Part shown: piece after piece, positions 61,849 to 63,509 of the stretch
Numbering within the stretch: the stretch's first letter is position 1
Layout: each line of letters starts with the position of its first letter
Assembly (NCBI GenBank): GCA_947168855.1
Contig: CAMVNO010000010.1
Location: 1 to 63,509, forward strand
DNA: 63,509 bases
From: an uncultured Clostridia bacterium
GTDB taxonomy: Bacteria > Bacillota > Clostridia > Christensenellales > CAG-138
Direction of reading: 5' to 3'
Notes under the pieces: generated by a model
The model's database searches: none
The model's input: the letters and a program-made list of their open reading frames with translations, nothing else
Told to the model about the DNA's origin: nothing
Position numbers and translations under genes: made by a program

Positions 61849-62781
61849 TTACGGTACTTTTGCCAGAATCCAGTCGATCGTCATGGCAGGGCTTGCCTTA
61901 TAGAAAAGCATCTCCTTTGCGTCGACCGCAATCTGTATCATACCCTGTATTTGTCCGATTGTAAAGATTGAATTGAAATTTGTTTCGATCTCGGCGCAAT
62001 CCGTGTTGCGCACATCCCGAACGCCGTTTTTCATGCGCAGCACGTCCGAAAGAACCGAGAGCAGAATGTCCAGAAACGCGTCAAGCGATTCGGCGCTGAC
62101 CTTCCGGGTCTTTTTCGGCGCGCCGTCCTCACCGCTCTCCGTTACCGTATCGGTACACAGCGCGGAAAGCGCCGCATACGGCTTGCTCTTGGTTCCGAAG
62201 CGCCGGATACACGCGATCGCCTCGCGCCGGAACGCAAGCGCGTCCTCCGAAAGAAACGCTTCCGCGCGCCCGGATACGCCGTCCGACAGCTTTGCCGCAA
62301 GCGCCGCCGTTTTCGGGTCCGCGCCCTTTGCAATCAGCCGGTCGCGGATCGTTTCCCACGGTTCCGTCTCCGTTCGCAGGATCATGCAGCGGGACAGGAT
62401 CGTCGGGCGAAACCCGGATTCCGCGCCGGTCAGCAGCAGCAGCGTGTCTTTCGGCGGCTCCTCCAAGGTTTTCAAAAGCACGTCCTGCGCCGCCTCGCTC
62501 ATGGTATGCGCGTCCGGGAACAGAATGCAATGCCGCCCGCGTTCGTACGCCTCCGCATTGATCACGGCAAGCGCGTCGCGCACCGTCCTGACCTGATAAT
62601 CCTCCGGCTCCAGATAAAACGGGCAGTTGCCCAGCGCCGCCGTATCGTCCGTATGCAATAAAAACCGCGCGGCGGCACGGCGGGCAAGCGACAGCGCATC
62701 GCCTTCCTTCGGTCCCGCAAAGAGGATCGCATGCGGCACTTCCCCGCGCTCGATCCGATCCAGCCAGTCATTTCGTTGCAT
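61849..62781 (-). CDS. holB: DNA polymerase III delta-prime subunit
   Basis: A 310-residue clamp-loader subunit. The N-terminal AAA+ module begins MQRNDWLDRIERGEVPHAILFAG and has a degenerate P-loop (GPKEGDALSLA), HCILFPDAHTMSEAAQ, and LEEPPKDTLLLLT; SRCMIL-like sensor region follows. The zinc-binding Cys set of many delta-prime and tau subunits is missing (only one Cys in the region). The ATG at 62781 has GGAGG upstream and overlaps the preceding gene by 14 bases. Neighbours support the call. Confidence 0.88.
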   Translation of the reverse strand: MQRNDWLDRIERGEVPHAILFAGPKEGDALSLARRAAARFLLHTDDTAALGNCPFYLEPEDYQVRTVRDALAVINAEAYERGRHCILFPDAHTMSEAAQDVLLKTLEEPPKDTLLLLTGAESGFRPTILSRCMILRTETEPWETIRDRLIAKGADPKTAALAAKLSDGVSGRAEAFLSEDALAFRREAIACIRRFGTKSKPYAALSALCTDTVTESGEDGAPKKTRKVSAESLDAFLDILLSVLSDVLRMKNGVRDVRNTDCAEIETNFNSIFTIGQIQGMIQIAVDAKEMLFYKASPAMTIDWILAKVP

Positions 62782-63262
62782 GCACAGCCTCCGAAAGCTT
62801 TCTTTCCAATGCGTCAGACGCATTCATACAGGCGACGCGCAGCTCACCGTTGCTCAGAAACCAGACCGCCGTCGCCTTTTCCCGCGCGCCGTGAAAGGTC
62901 CGTCGCTCCGGCCCGGCGTCGGTCTTTCGATACTTCCCGACCTCCGTCACCGCTTTCAGCGGCACGCAAAGGACCTGCTTCTGCTTTTTCCCGACGATCT
63001 CATAGATCCGAAGATCGGTGTCATACAGCTCGTACAGATAATCGACAAGCCGCACGCGATAGATCCAGTAGCCCGTTCCCAGCAGAATCGAGTACAGCCC
63101 GATCTGAACATACAGCTTGTTCACCCCGAAACGGCTTGCGAGAACATGCGACAGAAAAATGGCCGCAAATGTGCCGAGCAGCAGCAGAACATACAGCGCG
63201 CCGTCCGTTCGGATCAGCTTTCGCTTCGGCTCCGTGCGTTCCGTATGAATGATGTGCGGCAT
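62768..63262 (-). CDS. Two-helix membrane protein of unknown function
   Basis: A 164-residue protein: basic N-terminus, two hydrophobic segments (about 27-45 and 52-68), then a soluble domain with beta character (residues about 75-164). I do not recognise a family; pattern LYELYDTDLRIYEIVGKKQKQVL suggests a PH-like membrane domain. Start ATG 63262 has GGAG 6 bases upstream; an ATG at 63274 would be leaderless because the -10 box ends 6 bases before it. It is first in a transcript with holB and ricT. Confidence 0.72.
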   Translation of the reverse strand: MPHIIHTERTEPKRKLIRTDGALYVLLLLGTFAAIFLSHVLASRFGVNKLYVQIGLYSILLGTGYWIYRVRLVDYLYELYDTDLRIYEIVGKKQKQVLCVPLKAVTEVGKYRKTDAGPERRTFHGAREKATAVWFLSNGELRVACMNASDALERKLSEAVHATK

Positions 63263-63280
63263 CCTTCGCTCCATGCGGCT

Positions 63281-63309
63281 ATTGTACAACAAAAAAGCGG
63301 CTTCGTCAA
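63281..63309 (-). promoter_or_regulatory. Sigma-A promoter for the membrane protein-holB-ricT operon
   Basis: Minus strand -35 TTGACG (63304-63309), 17-base spacer, -10 TACAAT (63281-63286). Six bases separate the -10 from an ATG at 63274. Confidence 0.88.
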
Positions 63310-63389
63310 TCAAACCGCAAAATAGTAAGATATAATGAGATTTTAAGAGATTTTTATTTGTATTTACTTATATTATCCAATATTCGCCG

Positions 63390-63418
63390 TTGCGAAAAGA
63401 TAACCGTACTGTTATTAT
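63390..63418 (+). promoter_or_regulatory. Promoter of tRNA-Asn
   Basis: -35 TTGCGA (63390-63395), 17-base spacer, -10 TATTAT (63413-63418), expected start about 8 bases before the mature tRNA 5' end. Confidence 0.75.
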
Positions 63419-63432
63419 AACGCTTGCAGCAT

Positions 63433-63507
<75 letters not shown>

Positions 63508-63509
63508 TG

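Noticed and set aside
63325-63345. Plus-strand TATAAT as a promoter
   Set aside because: No -35 at a suitable distance and no gene directly after it; the tRNA promoter at 63390-63418 is better placed.

Overview
The window is about 63.5 kb of GC-rich DNA from a gene-dense chromosome. It looks like a member of the Clostridia (Bacillota). The evidence is cdaA-cdaR, recF-remB-gyrB-gyrA, holB-ricT (yaaT), a SpoIID-domain protein, a dockerin, MoxR-DUF58-transglutaminase, CotH, and consensus sigma-A promoters with strong GGAGG ribosome sites. GC-rich codon use, TPEPT-type cell-wall linkers and a selenium-type purine hydroxylase cluster suggest an uncultivated, anaerobic gut lineage (Oscillospirales or Christensenellales would fit). 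That placement is inference; there is no rRNA in the window.

Layout from left to right. 0.2-5 kb: a minus-strand operon cotH (three lamin-tail domains plus CotH kinase) - VTC-type polyphosphate polymerase - DUF4956 membrane protein. 5-12.5 kb: recF-remB-gyrB-gyrA-cca without dnaA or dnaN beside it, and with a hairpin-rich leader before gyrB. 12.7-15 kb: an acetyltransferase, a DMT transporter and an E2-like acyltransferase. 15.0-15.17 kb: a striking array of ten mini-hairpins. 15.2-23.3 kb: typA, a SpoIID/SH3/dockerin protein, a flavoprotein, and cdaA-cdaR (c-di-AMP synthesis). 23.4-28.8 kb: trxB-nth-obg-yhbY plus an ABC exporter, apparently one operon. 28.9-34.8 kb: a phosphodiester glycosidase with a small membrane partner, then moxR-DUF58-transglutaminase. 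35-42.8 kb: glgP, an NlpC/P60 hydrolase, and mreC-mreD-mrdA (cell elongation). 42.8-44.7 kb: a 54-residue membrane protein and a plus-strand NitT/TauT-type ABC pair without a binding protein. 44.7-53.3 kb: an exported PIG-L deacetylase, then ssnA-ygfK-xdh. 53.3-56 kb: a repeat array upstream of thrC, and an AT-rich insert that duplicated the thrC 3' end. 56-59.1 kb: an SGNH lipoprotein and serC-serA. 59.2-63.5 kb: an Imm32-like protein, a DMT transporter, a small membrane protein with holB-ricT, and tRNA-Asn.

Themes. Much of the window serves the envelope: mreCD/PBP2, NlpC/P60, SpoIID, transglutaminase, PIG-L, SGNH, phosphodiester glycosidase and c-di-AMP. Five exported proteins share Pro/Thr-rich TPxPT linkers. 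The catabolic centrepiece is ssnA-ygfK-xdh, the signature set of selenium-dependent purine or N-heterocycle hydroxylation, divergent from thrC.

The strongest candidates for something undescribed are: (1) the mini-hairpin array at 14991-15171, whose spacers switch to their own reverse complement half-way through; (2) the AT-rich insert at the thrC 3' end, flanked by 139-bp copies that differ almost only at synonymous sites; (3) the seven-unit AAACCTGTTTATT array between ssnA and thrC; (4) the CotH-VTC-DUF4956 operon. Nearly all genes are minus-strand; the plus-strand genes are the ABC pair, thrC, the SGNH lipoprotein and the tRNA.
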